Assembly: GCA_900540635.1 (NCBI GenBank)
Contig: UQGU01000023.1
Span: 1 to 38,021 of the forward strand
DNA from: an uncultured Eubacteriales bacterium
GTDB taxonomy: Bacteria; Bacillota; Clostridia; Oscillospirales; Oscillospiraceae
DNA length: 38,021 bases
Reading direction: 5' to 3'
A program made the position numbers and the translations under genes. Numbering within the stretch: the first letter of the stretch is position 1; each line of letters starts with the position of its first letter. Positions 23,082 to 30,422 of the stretch are shown one piece after another. Below the pieces are notes generated by a model. The model had not been told where the DNA came from, did no database searches, and saw only the letters and a program-made list of their open reading frames with translations.

Positions 23082-25847
23082 TTACAGCATCACCCGGAAG
23101 CGCAGGCAATGGTCCTCCTCACCGGAGACCCGATAGGCCGGCTCCACATCCGTGCCCCAGCTGTCGATGCCGCCTACGCCCCGCATATCCGAGGCGACGG
23201 TCACGGTGGTGCGGCAGTGGCCCGGGAGCTCCCAGACGTGCTGGGCCTGCTCCAGCTGGGCGGGGGTATAGGGAATGGCGGAGAAGAAGAAGGGCTTGTC
23301 CGCCTGTTCAAGGGTCAGCGTGCCTGTGCCCATGTGCAGCTGGGCCTGGCAGGTGAAGCTGTGGCCGCCGCACTCCTGGGGCACCAGATAGTTGGGCACC
23401 TGGGGCGTTTCCTTATGGCTGCCGAAGACGCCGCCCTTATACCGGTCCGGGTAGGTCTCGCCGGAGTAGCCTACCCAGGCGGTTTCCTCTATGGGCTGGG
23501 GGGTGGCGAACCGCAGGCCGAACAGGGGCAGCTCCGGGGCTCCCGCAAAGCCATGGTAGAGGGCCTGGACGGTGAGCACGCCTTCCCGGTCTACCCGATA
23601 AGTGATCTCCGCGGCGTAGCCCGGCAGGGCGGCAAAGCCAAAGCGGTAGGTGATGGCGAAGTGGTCTGCCCCCCGGTCCACATCCCAGCCTGTGCAGCTC
23701 TGCCAGGCATCCGCGGCGCTCCACAGGGCGCTGCGCGTTGGGAAGCCGCAGCCTAAGTCATTTTCCGTAGGAGCCCGCCACAGTGCGGGGCGGGGCGCCC
23801 GCCACAGCCACTCCCGGCCGCCGGACACCAGGCTCACGGGGCCGCCCTGGAGCTTGGAGAAGAGAATCTCGAATTTCTCCCCCCTTACGCCCCAGGCTCC
23901 GTCGCCTTCGGTGATGACGAGGTCCTGGGTGTAGCCGGGGGTGGGCAGAGGCCGGACGGCTGCCAGAGTTTGTGCATTGGCCGCGTCCCAGGCGTCCCGC
24001 TGCTCCTTTGGCAGGTACCAGTAGCGCACTTCCTGCATGCAGGGCTTCTCCCGGCCGTCGGCGGTGACAATGCCGTTGCCGCTGAAGCCGTAGTCGCTCT
24101 GGCGCTCCTCAAAGTCGCCGCCGTAGCCCAGGGATTCGCTGCCCAGGGCGTTCTTCTGCCAGAGAGCCTGATCCATATAGTCCCAGATGAAGCCGCCCTG
24201 GTACATGGGGAATTCCTCTCCCAGGCGGATGTAGCTCTCCATGCCTCCCAGGGAGTTGCCCATGTCGTGCATATATTCGCAGAGCAGGAAGGGCTTCTGC
24301 GGATCGTTTTCCAGGTATTCCCGGACTTCTGTGGGAGTGGCGTACATCCGGCTCTCCACATCGGAGCAGCCGCCCCACTCCTTGCACCAGTAGCAGCCCT
24401 CGTAGTGGACTACCCGGCCGGGGTCCTGGGTGCGGAAGAAGTTCGCCATGTCCAGAATGTCCTGGCCGCCGAAGCTCTCGTTGCCGCAGGACCAGAAGAG
24501 AACGGACACATGGTTCTTGTCCCGCTGGAACATGGAGTTGGCCCGGTCCAGCACGCACTCCCGCCACTCCGGGCGGCTGCCGGGTACATTCCAGCTGGGC
24601 TCCACGCCGGTGCCCCCCAGGGCATCCTTCTGCCAGGAGCCGTGGGTCTCCATATTGGTTTCGTCCATCATGTAAATGCCGTTTTGATCGCACAGCTCGT
24701 ACCATTCCGTCCGGTTGGGATAGTGGCAGGTGCGCACGGCGTTGATGTTGTTGGCATGGAACATTTCCATGGCGGCGTCCATGTCCTTTCGGGTAATGCA
24801 GCGGCCGCCGGTGGGGCTCCACTCGTGGCGGTTGACTCCGTTCAGCACAAGGCGCTCGCCGTTGAGGAGCAGCAGCCTGTCCTTTAATTCAAACCGCCGG
24901 AAGCCGATGCTGTAGGCGATGCAGCTGCCGTCCTCCATGGCCAGAACCGCCCGGTAGAGCTCCGGGGTGTCGTGGTCCCATTTCCGGATGCCGGGGAGCA
25001 CCAGTTCCCGGGACCAATAGAATCCATCCGCTTCCTCCAGCGGCAGCTCACTGTCGAAGACCGCGCCGTCCTTGGGGTGGCCCAGGAAAAGGTGGACCTT
25101 GGGCACGGCGGTTTGGACAAATTTCAGCCGCAGCCGCAGGGTGCCCGTCTGGTTGTCCGGGGCCAGACATGCATTCAGCCACAGGTCCTCCACATAGCAT
25201 TTGGTCTTGGCGTAGAGATAGACGCTGCGGAAGATGCCGCTGAAGCTGAAGAAATCCTGATCCTCCAGCCAGGCCGCGCTGCTGCGCTTGTAGACCTCTA
25301 CGCACAGCCTGTTGCCGGTGGGATGAATGTAGGGGCTCAGGTCAAATTCCGAGGGGGTGAAGCTGTCCTCACTGTAGCCGACGAAGTGGCCGTTGAGCCA
25401 CACATACACGGCCTGCTCCACGCCCTGAAAGCTGATGCACACCGGGTGCTCCAGAAGGGTCTCCTCCAGGTCAAAACAGGTGACATAGCTGCCTACGGGA
25501 TCATGCCGCCAGTCAATGTGGGGGGGCCGGAGTTCCGCGTGGCCGTCCCAGTCGTAGAGCTTGTTGATGTATTGGATCTGATCGTAGCCCTGGGTCTCCA
25601 TGTGGCCGGGAACCTGGATGGTGTCAAAGTCGGAGTCGTCAAAATCCGGCTTCCAGAAGTCGGCGGGGCGGCTTTCCGGATTTTCGCTCCAGCGGAAGCG
25701 CCAGAGCCCGTCCAGGGACTGCCGCAGGGAGGTTTTTCCTGCGGCCAGCTCCTGGATATCCAGGTAGGTCACATGGTCAGAGTGGGCATCCAATCGGTTT
25801 ACGCGGAATACGGTGGGGTCTTCCAGCCAGGCAAGGGTGGGTTCCAT
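23082..25847 (-). CDS. lacZ: GH2 beta-galactosidase
   Basis: A 921-residue GH2 enzyme that hydrolyses terminal beta-galactosides. The jelly-roll sugar-binding domain comes first (SLDGLWRFRWSENPES, VYVWLNGHFVGYSEDSFTPSEFDL), then Ig-like domains and the TIM barrel. The acid/base is E400 in DETNMETHGSW and the nucleophile is E524 in LLCEYMHDMGNSLG, followed by the C-terminal beta-sandwich (domain 5). It is somewhat shorter than E. coli LacZ. There is no signal peptide, so it is cytoplasmic and needs imported sugar. AAGGAG precedes the ATG, 13 nt after the GH3 stop. The neighbouring Mgl importer fits the uptake of galactose-type products. Confidence 0.95.
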   Translation of the reverse strand: MEPTLAWLEDPTVFRVNRLDAHSDHVTYLDIQELAAGKTSLRQSLDGLWRFRWSENPESRPADFWKPDFDDSDFDTIQVPGHMETQGYDQIQYINKLYDWDGHAELRPPHIDWRHDPVGSYVTCFDLEETLLEHPVCISFQGVEQAVYVWLNGHFVGYSEDSFTPSEFDLSPYIHPTGNRLCVEVYKRSSAAWLEDQDFFSFSGIFRSVYLYAKTKCYVEDLWLNACLAPDNQTGTLRLRLKFVQTAVPKVHLFLGHPKDGAVFDSELPLEEADGFYWSRELVLPGIRKWDHDTPELYRAVLAMEDGSCIAYSIGFRRFELKDRLLLLNGERLVLNGVNRHEWSPTGGRCITRKDMDAAMEMFHANNINAVRTCHYPNRTEWYELCDQNGIYMMDETNMETHGSWQKDALGGTGVEPSWNVPGSRPEWRECVLDRANSMFQRDKNHVSVLFWSCGNESFGGQDILDMANFFRTQDPGRVVHYEGCYWCKEWGGCSDVESRMYATPTEVREYLENDPQKPFLLCEYMHDMGNSLGGMESYIRLGEEFPMYQGGFIWDYMDQALWQKNALGSESLGYGGDFEERQSDYGFSGNGIVTADGREKPCMQEVRYWYLPKEQRDAWDAANAQTLAAVRPLPTPGYTQDLVITEGDGAWGVRGEKFEILFSKLQGGPVSLVSGGREWLWRAPRPALWRAPTENDLGCGFPTRSALWSAADAWQSCTGWDVDRGADHFAITYRFGFAALPGYAAEITYRVDREGVLTVQALYHGFAGAPELPLFGLRFATPQPIEETAWVGYSGETYPDRYKGGVFGSHKETPQVPNYLVPQECGGHSFTCQAQLHMGTGTLTLEQADKPFFFSAIPYTPAQLEQAQHVWELPGHCRTTVTVASDMRGVGGIDSWGTDVEPAYRVSGEEDHCLRFRVML

Positions 25848-25860
25848 GGGAAATATCTCC

Positions 25861-28305
25861 TTATTCTTTCGTTTTCTGCTCTTCTTCCGTGAGCTTGCGG
25901 GCCATATGCACGACCCTGGTGGCGTTCAGCTCCAGCTGGTAGCGGGGGAGCGTCCCCTGGCGCAGCATGGCAAGGCACCGGTTGTAGTCCGCCCGGGAGC
26001 CGGGCATGAACAGGTCGCCGCCGGCCAGGGCCACCTTTCCGGCGTTGGGCATGGGGTAGCGCTTGCTGTTGTACATCAGGCTTCCGCCGACGACCCAGTC
26101 CGTCATGACGATGCCCCGGAAGCCGAACTCGCCCCGCAGAATGTCCGTAGTCAGCGCCCGGCTCTCGGAGGTGTGGGTGCCGTTGATGAGATTGTAGGAG
26201 GTCATGACCGCCCGGGGCTGACTCTCCCGGATGCACAGGCCAAAGCCCCGGAGGTAGATTTCCCGCAGAGCCCGCTGGGACACATTGCTGTTGTTATTGT
26301 AGCGGTTGGTCTCCTGGTTGTTGGCGGCGAAGTGCTTGATGGTCACGCCCCGGCCCGGGTGCTTCTGCACGCCCCGGGTGATGGCCGCAGCCGTCAGACC
26401 GCTGACCAGGGGGTCCTCGGAGAAGTATTCAAAGTTGCGCCCGCACAGGATGCTCCTGTGGATATTCAGGGCAGGAGCCAGCCACAGGTGGATGCCGAAG
26501 CGCTCCATCTCATCGCCCACGATGTCGCCGCAGCTCTCCGCCAGGGACAGGCTGAAGCTCTGGGCAATGGCGGTGCCGATGGGGATGGCGGTGGCGTAGC
26601 GGTGCTTGATTTCCGCGCCCTTGGGCAGCTTCTTGGGCCGCCGCATGGCGGCTCTTGCAGGCCCGGGCAGCAGATCGATCATGGTGGGCAGCATGGCGCT
26701 GCTCAGGCTGTGAGCGCCGGCCTTGTCCTCATAGTAGTCCCGGGCCAGGCGGAGCCCGGCGGGGCCATCGGCCATGATCAGGGCGGGAATGCCCTTGCCT
26801 GCCAGGCAGGAGGCCGTTTCTCCGGCGGTACCGGGAATGGCGGAGCCGGAGTCGCCCACCACGCCGGAGCGGCTTTTCAGTTTGAAGCCGCCGATGTTGA
26901 GAAATACCAGCTCTTCGTCCGTCAGCGCCCGGACCTTCGGGTCCGGCGGCACAGGCTGCGCATCGGAAACGGTCTCCGTGGGGATGGAGGCCGCATCCAG
27001 CACATAGACCGGCAGTCCCTCCGGCATGGGGTCGGGGCCTTCCGGCGCCCAATCGGAGAAGTCCGGCTTGCCCGGCAGCGGCTTGGCCTGCAGGGTCACC
27101 ACGTCCTGGGTCAGCCGCAGCAGGGCAATGGGCTTGCTCTTCCGGGAGGAATTGCCGCAGCGCAGCACATAGTCGCCCTTTTCCAGAATGTAGACATTGC
27201 GGCTTTCGTCAAAGGAGGCCAGGTCGGACATGCGCAGGCGCAGCTCCATGCGGCAGCTTTCGCCGGGGGACAGCTCCCGGGTCTTGCCGTAGGCCGCCAG
27301 AGCCTGCGCGGGCTGATCCAGCGCGCCCCAGGGGCTGGAAAGATACAGCTGTACCACTTCCTTTCCGGAGAATGCACCGGTATTGCGCACCTGGGCACTG
27401 ACGGTCACCTGCTCTCCGGCCAGGGTCACGGCCTCCGGCTCCAGGCGGAAATCCGTATAGCCAAGGCCGAAGCCGAAGGGGAAGAGGGGCTTTATGTGGG
27501 CGGCATCATAGTAGCGGTAGCCTACGTAAATACCCTCTTTATAGTGTGTCTCTTCTTTTTCGCCGAATTCGGCCTGGGGGCAAATGTCTGTGCTGCTGAC
27601 CCAGGAGGTCGTCAGCTTGCCGCTGGGGTAGGAGCTGCCCAGCAGAATGTCCGCCAGTACGGTGCCCGTCTGGGCCCCCAACTGAGAAAGCAGCAGGATG
27701 TCGTCCACATCCCTTACAACAGGGCTCAGGTCCACGGGACCGCCCACGTTCAGCACCAGCAGGAATACGGGATACAGCTCCTGCAGCGCCAGAATGTCCC
27801 GCTGCTCGCTCTCACTCAGCAGGAAGTCCCCGGGGACAATTTTTCGGTCGCTGCCCTCGCCGGAGATCCGGGAGAGAACGTAAACTGCGGTGCTGCACCG
27901 GCGCTCCAGGGGAATCTCGTATTCCGGTTCCGGCATGACGGCACCCATGCCCTCCACCAGGGCGGGGGTGTGGTGCTTCCGGGCATCGGATTTGACTTTT
28001 TTGATGAAGGCGGCGTAGGCCTGCTTCCGGACGGCGTCGTACCGGTCCAGCCAGTCAGTGGTGAGAATCTGAAATCCTGCCTCCCGGAGACCCTCCTCCA
28101 CGGTGACGGAAAAGCGGGAGTTCACTTCTCCGGAGCCGGTGCCGCCCTGGACCGTGTGCCGTGCGCCGCTGCCGTACAGCGCGATGTCGCAGGGCCCGGG
28201 CAGGGGAAGCTTGCCGCTGCGCTTCAAAAACAGGGTGCATTCCGGAGCCAGGGAGCGAACCTGCTCCAGGTGGCGGCGTTCATAATCCTGCAATTGTTCT
28301 GTCAT
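25861..28305 (-). CDS. Circularly permuted GH3 glycoside hydrolase (beta-glucosidase type)
   Basis: An 814-residue family 3 glycosidase with the usual domain order reversed. The alpha/beta-sandwich domain comes first (about 1-270: LYGSGARHTVQGGTGSGEVN, VFLLVLNVGGPVDL, SSYPSGKLTTSW). A fibronectin-III-like domain follows (about 300-420: VRNTGAFSGKEVVQLYLSSP). The TIM barrel is last (about 490-814: LIMADGPAGLRL, GRNFEYFSEDP, KHFAANNQETNR, YNLINGTHTSE), with the nucleophile D736 in GIVMTDWVVGG. This permuted order is known from some rumen and gut GH3 enzymes. No signal peptide is seen, so it is cytoplasmic. First gene of a two-gene operon with lacZ. Substrate is probably a beta-glucoside or a related short oligosaccharide. 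Confidence 0.92.
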   Translation of the reverse strand: MTEQLQDYERRHLEQVRSLAPECTLFLKRSGKLPLPGPCDIALYGSGARHTVQGGTGSGEVNSRFSVTVEEGLREAGFQILTTDWLDRYDAVRKQAYAAFIKKVKSDARKHHTPALVEGMGAVMPEPEYEIPLERRCSTAVYVLSRISGEGSDRKIVPGDFLLSESEQRDILALQELYPVFLLVLNVGGPVDLSPVVRDVDDILLLSQLGAQTGTVLADILLGSSYPSGKLTTSWVSSTDICPQAEFGEKEETHYKEGIYVGYRYYDAAHIKPLFPFGFGLGYTDFRLEPEAVTLAGEQVTVSAQVRNTGAFSGKEVVQLYLSSPWGALDQPAQALAAYGKTRELSPGESCRMELRLRMSDLASFDESRNVYILEKGDYVLRCGNSSRKSKPIALLRLTQDVVTLQAKPLPGKPDFSDWAPEGPDPMPEGLPVYVLDAASIPTETVSDAQPVPPDPKVRALTDEELVFLNIGGFKLKSRSGVVGDSGSAIPGTAGETASCLAGKGIPALIMADGPAGLRLARDYYEDKAGAHSLSSAMLPTMIDLLPGPARAAMRRPKKLPKGAEIKHRYATAIPIGTAIAQSFSLSLAESCGDIVGDEMERFGIHLWLAPALNIHRSILCGRNFEYFSEDPLVSGLTAAAITRGVQKHPGRGVTIKHFAANNQETNRYNNNSNVSQRALREIYLRGFGLCIRESQPRAVMTSYNLINGTHTSESRALTTDILRGEFGFRGIVMTDWVVGGSLMYNSKRYPMPNAGKVALAGGDLFMPGSRADYNRCLAMLRQGTLPRYQLELNATRVVHMARKLTEEEQKTKE

Positions 28306-28340
28306 ACAAAACCCTCCTTCGTGGCGTTTTTCTTGTCTCC

Positions 28341-28368
28341 ATTATAGCAGAAATTTCAAATGGCGCAA
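28341..28368 (-). promoter_or_regulatory. Likely promoter of the GH3-lacZ operon
   Basis: On the minus strand: TTGCGC (28368-28363), 16-nt spacer, TATAAT (28346-28341). The -10 is perfect and the -35 is weak, which would suit an activated promoter. Confidence 0.6.
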
Positions 28369-28470
28369 CGGAGAAAAGGGAAATTTTCTATGAATTGCAC
28401 AGTAACGAAAAACACGCCCTGAGGCTTGAAAAAAATTGGCAGGAAATTTACACTTTTCCAAAAAATTAGG

Positions 28471-28499
28471 TTGAATTCTGCGTTCAAGCGTGATATGAT
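28471..28499 (+). promoter_or_regulatory. Sigma-A promoter of the Wood-Ljungdahl gene cluster
   Basis: TTGAAT (28471-28476), 17-nt spacer, TATGAT (28494-28499). The predicted start is near 28506, about 120 nt before cooC. Confidence 0.75.
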
Positions 28500-28505
28500 A
28501 TCTTT

Positions 28506-28625
28506 GTATCGATATGGGCGTATTGCGCCCGGCAGATACCCTCCGCAAAATGAGCGGAGCGCATGGCTTTCGGGAGACCGGGGCCAGAGTTTCGGGGAGG
28601 CATTCCCCAAAAAGGAGCAAGAATT
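28506..28625 (+). promoter_or_regulatory. Structured 5' leader of the cooC-acs transcript
   Basis: Three hairpins can be drawn: GGGCG/CGCCC (28516-28530), CTCCGC/GCGGAG (28541-28559) and GGGGA/TCCCC (28594-28608). The last one ends just before the AAAGGAG ribosome site (28611-28617). No known riboswitch class (cobalamin, tetrahydrofolate, NiCo, SAM, ZTP) was recognised by its conserved core. There is no T-run, so control, if any, would act on translation. Confidence 0.4.
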
Positions 28626-29396
28626 ATGGCAACACCCCGTACCATTGCCGTTGCCGGCAAAGGCGGCGTCGGCAAGACCACGACCTGCGGCATGATCATC
28701 GACTATCTCTGCCGTCAGAAGAAGGGCCCCATCCTGGTGGTGGACGCCGATGCCAATTCCAACCTCAATGAGGTTCTGGGCGTGGAGGCGGATGTCACCC
28801 TGGGTCAGATCCGGGAAGAGATGGCCCACGCCGAGCAGACCGGTTCCATTCCTGCCGGTATGACCAAGGCAGACTATGCCGAGATGCAGTTCAACAATGC
28901 CCTCATCGAAGAGGACGACTTTGATATGCTGGTCATGGGCCGCACCCAGGGCAAGGGCTGCTATTGCTATGTCAACGGCGTCCTGAAAACCCAGGTGGAT
29001 AAATACGCAAAGAACTATGCTTATGTCGTGATGGACAACGAGGCAGGCCTGGAGCACGTGGCCCGGGGGACGCTCCCCAAGGTGGACACCATGCTGCTGG
29101 TCTCCGACTGCTCCCGCAGAGGCATTCAGGCCGTGGCCCGAATCGCCGAAATGATCAACGACATGGAGCTGAATCCCAAGCAGATGGGCCTGATCGTCAA
29201 CCGCGCACCCGGCGGTGTGCTGGAGCCCGGCGTTCAGGAGGAAATCCAGCGCCACGGACTGAAGCTGTTCGGCGTTCTGCCCCAGGATGACGGCGTGTAC
29301 CGCTGCGACTGCAACGGCGAGCCTTCCGCCAAGCTTCCCGATGATTCTCCCATGAAGGCCGCCGTGGGCCGCCTGATGGAGAACCTGGGACTGTAA
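28626..29396 (+). CDS. cooC: CooC-type nickel-insertion ATPase for CODH/ACS
   Basis: A 256-residue P-loop ATPase of the MinD/CooC family that delivers nickel to CO dehydrogenase or acetyl-CoA synthase in an ATP-dependent step (AcsF in acetogens). It has the deviant Walker A GKGGVGKTT (11-19), VVDADANSNL, and the metal-binding pair C112-x-C114 in GKGCYCYVN, at the same positions as in Rhodospirillum rubrum CooC. VVMDNEAGLEHVARG and the VNRAPGG loop follow. The start is ATG 28626 with AAAGGAG upstream. A longer in-frame reading overlaps the leader hairpins. First gene of the Wood-Ljungdahl cluster. Its neighbour acsB makes ACS the likely client. Confidence 0.93.
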   Translation: MATPRTIAVAGKGGVGKTTTCGMIIDYLCRQKKGPILVVDADANSNLNEVLGVEADVTLGQIREEMAHAEQTGSIPAGMTKADYAEMQFNNALIEEDDFDMLVMGRTQGKGCYCYVNGVLKTQVDKYAKNYAYVVMDNEAGLEHVARGTLPKVDTMLLVSDCSRRGIQAVARIAEMINDMELNPKQMGLIVNRAPGGVLEPGVQEEIQRHGLKLFGVLPQDDGVYRCDCNGEPSAKLPDDSPMKAAVGRLMENLGL

Positions 29397-29409
29397 ACCA
29401 TAGATACTC

Positions 29410-29427
29410 GAAGCAAACGCTTCTTTT
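29410..29427 (+). terminator. Weak hairpin between cooC and acsD
   Basis: GAAGC (29410-29414), loop AAAC, GCTTC (29419-29423), then TTTTATC. A short stem with a T-run, which may act as a partial terminator or RNA processing site that uncouples cooC levels from the structural genes. Confidence 0.35.
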
Positions 29428-29460
29428 ATCATTCATAAATCTATTAAGGGGGATATTGTA

Positions 29461-30402
29461 ATGTCTTTCGAACCTAAGAAGCAGCCCTACCGCGGCAAGA
29501 TCAATGCCGTGACCCTGGGCACCGGTGATAAGGCAGTTGTCATCGGCGGCCAGAACGTGCTGCCCTTCTACACCTTCGATGCACCCATTGAGCATGCACC
29601 GAAGATCGGTGTCGAGATCTCCGACCTGGCCGGCGAATGGAAGTCCGCAGGCCTGAGCGAGTTCTACGCCGGCTGCACCACCATGGTGGACTATGCCAAG
29701 AAGGCAGAGACCATGGAAGGTGCGGATTTCCTGTGCCTGCACTTCGAGTCTGCAGACCCCAACGGTGCCAACCGCTCCGTTGCCGACTGCGTTAACGATG
29801 CCAAGGCCGTTGCCGGTGCCGTCTCCATGCCCATCGTGATCATGGGCTGCAAGAACATCGAGAAGGACGGCGAGCTGTTCAGCAAGGTCGCCGAGGCCCT
29901 GCAGGGCAAGAACATCCTGGTTCTGTCTGCCCGCAGCGAGGACTACAAGACCGTCGGCGCTTCCGTCGCTCTGGCTTACGGCCAGAAGGTGGGCGCTGAG
30001 ACCGCTGACGACATCAACCTGGCCAAGCAGCTGAACATCATGCTCAAGGGCCTGACCGTTCCCGCTGAGTCCATTGTGATGAACGTCGGTACCGCAGCCG
30101 TGGGCTACGGCTACGAGTACGTCGCCTCCACCCTGGACCGCGTCCGTCTGGCCGCTCTGGACCAGTCCGACGCTGACCTGCAGATGCCCATCATCGCTCC
30201 CGTGTCTCCCGACAGCTGGGGCGTGAAGGAGTCCACTGCTTCCGCTGAAGATGAACCCGCTTGGGGCGATCAGGAAGAGCGTGCGATCGGCATGGAAGTT
30301 GCCACCGCCGCTGCTGACCTGACCGGCGGTGCCGACGCTGTCATTATGCGTCATCCTGCCGCTGTAGCCACCATCAAGAAGTTCATCAACGAGCTTGTTT
30401 AA
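29461..30402 (+). CDS. acsD: Corrinoid iron-sulfur protein small subunit (CODH/ACS delta)
   Basis: A 313-residue TIM-barrel protein of the AcsD/CdhD family. It pairs with AcsC to form the corrinoid iron-sulfur protein that carries the methyl group between methyl-tetrahydrofolate and acetyl-CoA synthase. Typical stretches are AVVIGGQNVLPFYTFDAPIEHAPKIG near the N-terminus, LHFESADPNGANRSVADCV, VPAESIVMNVGTAAVGYGYEYV, and the C-terminal GGADAVIMRHPAAVATIKKF. Length is close to the family's 310-325. AAGGGGG precedes the ATG. Codon use is strongly biased (CTG, AAG, GCC, ATC), as in highly expressed genes. It is followed after 20 nt by acsC::acsE. Confidence 0.94.
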   Translation: MSFEPKKQPYRGKINAVTLGTGDKAVVIGGQNVLPFYTFDAPIEHAPKIGVEISDLAGEWKSAGLSEFYAGCTTMVDYAKKAETMEGADFLCLHFESADPNGANRSVADCVNDAKAVAGAVSMPIVIMGCKNIEKDGELFSKVAEALQGKNILVLSARSEDYKTVGASVALAYGQKVGAETADDINLAKQLNIMLKGLTVPAESIVMNVGTAAVGYGYEYVASTLDRVRLAALDQSDADLQMPIIAPVSPDSWGVKESTASAEDEPAWGDQEERAIGMEVATAAADLTGGADAVIMRHPAAVATIKKFINELV

Positions 30403-30422
30403 GCGGAAGGAGGATACATATC

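Noticed and set aside
28506..28625. Known riboswitch upstream of cooC
   Set aside because: I looked for cobalamin, tetrahydrofolate, NiCo, SAM, ZTP and fluoride cores and saw none. It is kept only as an unassigned structured leader.
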